Shown: positions 14,108 through 14,275 of the stretch, one piece after another
How the letters are laid out: every line of letters begins with the position of its first letter
How positions within the stretch are numbered: the first letter of the stretch is position 1
Assembly (NCBI GenBank): GCA_900771035.1
Contig: CAAGML010000196.1
Span: forward strand, 1-14,275
Length of the DNA stretch: 14,275 nucleotides
Reading direction: 5' to 3'
Source of the DNA: Bacteroidales bacterium
Lineage (GTDB): Bacteria; Bacteroidota; Bacteroidia; Bacteroidales; Paludibacteraceae
Program-made: the position numbers and the translations under genes
The notes under the pieces: generated by a model
Told to the model about the DNA's origin: nothing
Seen by the model: the letters and a program-made list of their open reading frames with translations, nothing else
Database searches by the model: none

Positions 14108-14218
14108 GACGATTTTGAAGTTTATTTTTAGCAGATTGCTCGCCTTGAATGAAGGAGCGATGTTAACATCGTGACTGAATGAAAGTCAGCAAGATGCAAA
14201 AATAAATTCAAAAGCGTC
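14108..14218. repeat. 111 bp imperfect inverted repeat with central palindrome
   Basis: Outer arms 14108-14140 and 14188-14218 pair with 28 matching positions, three mismatches and two 1-nt indels (GACGnTTTTGAA, TTTATTTTT, GCA, TTGCT blocks). Inside are two short hairpins, 14138-14158 and 14172-14188, whose loops both carry GAATG(AA) in the same orientation. Between them is a perfect 14 bp palindrome CGATGTTAACATCG at 14158-14171. No ORF of note is inside. It lies 73 nt upstream of the S41 peptidase start, in an otherwise unannotated leader (14036-14275). The right arm read on the minus strand contains TATTTTTG (14204-14197), which fits TAnnTTTG but lacks a clear upstream TTTG. It could be a dispersed REP/MITE-like element, a structured leader, or a protein-binding site. 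Confidence 0.7.
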
Positions 14219-14275
14219 CAATTATGAACCATTCGCTTCTAACATAAAAAAACATAATTAAGGTGAGTTCTATAA

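Noticed and set aside
14108..14218. CRISPR repeat-spacer or invertible-promoter cassette
   Set aside because: There are only two inverted arms with no direct repeat units, no evenly spaced spacers, and no recombinase gene or sizeable invertible segment between the arms.

Overview
This 14.3 kb window is a chromosomal segment of a Bacteroidota bacterium, most likely order Bacteroidales (the Prevotella/Bacteroides side). The grounds are: promoter boxes matching the Bacteroidota primary-sigma consensus TTTG-N19/20-TAnnTTTG in front of two transcription units; weak or absent Shine-Dalgarno sequences; an archaeal/eukaryotic-type prolyl-tRNA synthetase; a DUF4296-type lipoprotein after lspA; the exbB / small membrane protein / exbD / exbD cluster; a tRNA with no encoded CCA; and a kinase-RapZ fusion protein. 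Every gene I accept lies on the minus strand, so transcription runs from high to low coordinates. The family or genus cannot be fixed from the sequence alone.

Layout in transcription order. (1) 14275-14036 is a non-coding leader with a 111 bp imperfect inverted repeat built around a perfect 14 bp palindrome. (2) 14035-9061 is a five-gene unit: a secreted S41 C-terminal processing peptidase, a thioredoxin-like lipoprotein, an AmgK-like sugar kinase fused to a RapZ C-terminal domain, a MurU-like sugar-1-phosphate nucleotidyltransferase, and a TatD-family metallohydrolase. The last four junctions are 5 nt, 19 nt, a 4 nt overlap and a 1 nt overlap. (3) 8872-8785 is tRNA-Ser(GGA). (4) 8704-6275 is a Ton/Tol-type proton channel cluster: an ExbB/TolQ-family protein with a signal peptide, a four-helix membrane protein of unknown function, and two different ExbD proteins, closed by an intrinsic terminator. 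(5) 6156-1020 is a seven-gene unit with a consensus promoter and a palindromic terminator: MlaE-type permease, MlaF-type ATPase, DksA/TraR-family protein, signal peptidase II (lspA), DUF4296 lipoprotein, a short protein resembling an amidohydrolase N-terminal domain, and proS. (6) 889-62 is a monocistronic archaeal-type AAA ATPase with its own consensus promoter; it looks short at the C-terminus.

Most of the window serves the cell envelope: lipid transport (MlaEF), lipoprotein maturation (LspA and lipoproteins), energised outer-membrane transport (ExbB/ExbD), periplasmic proteolysis (S41) and cell-wall sugar salvage (kinase plus nucleotidyltransferase). The items most worth a second look are the kinase-RapZ fusion beside its presumed partner enzyme, the structured inverted repeat at the right edge, the 78-residue amidohydrolase-like protein squeezed between the DUF4296 gene and proS, and the short ATPase at the left edge. 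There is no CRISPR array, rRNA, insertion sequence or phage gene. Most of the window is ordinary core genome.
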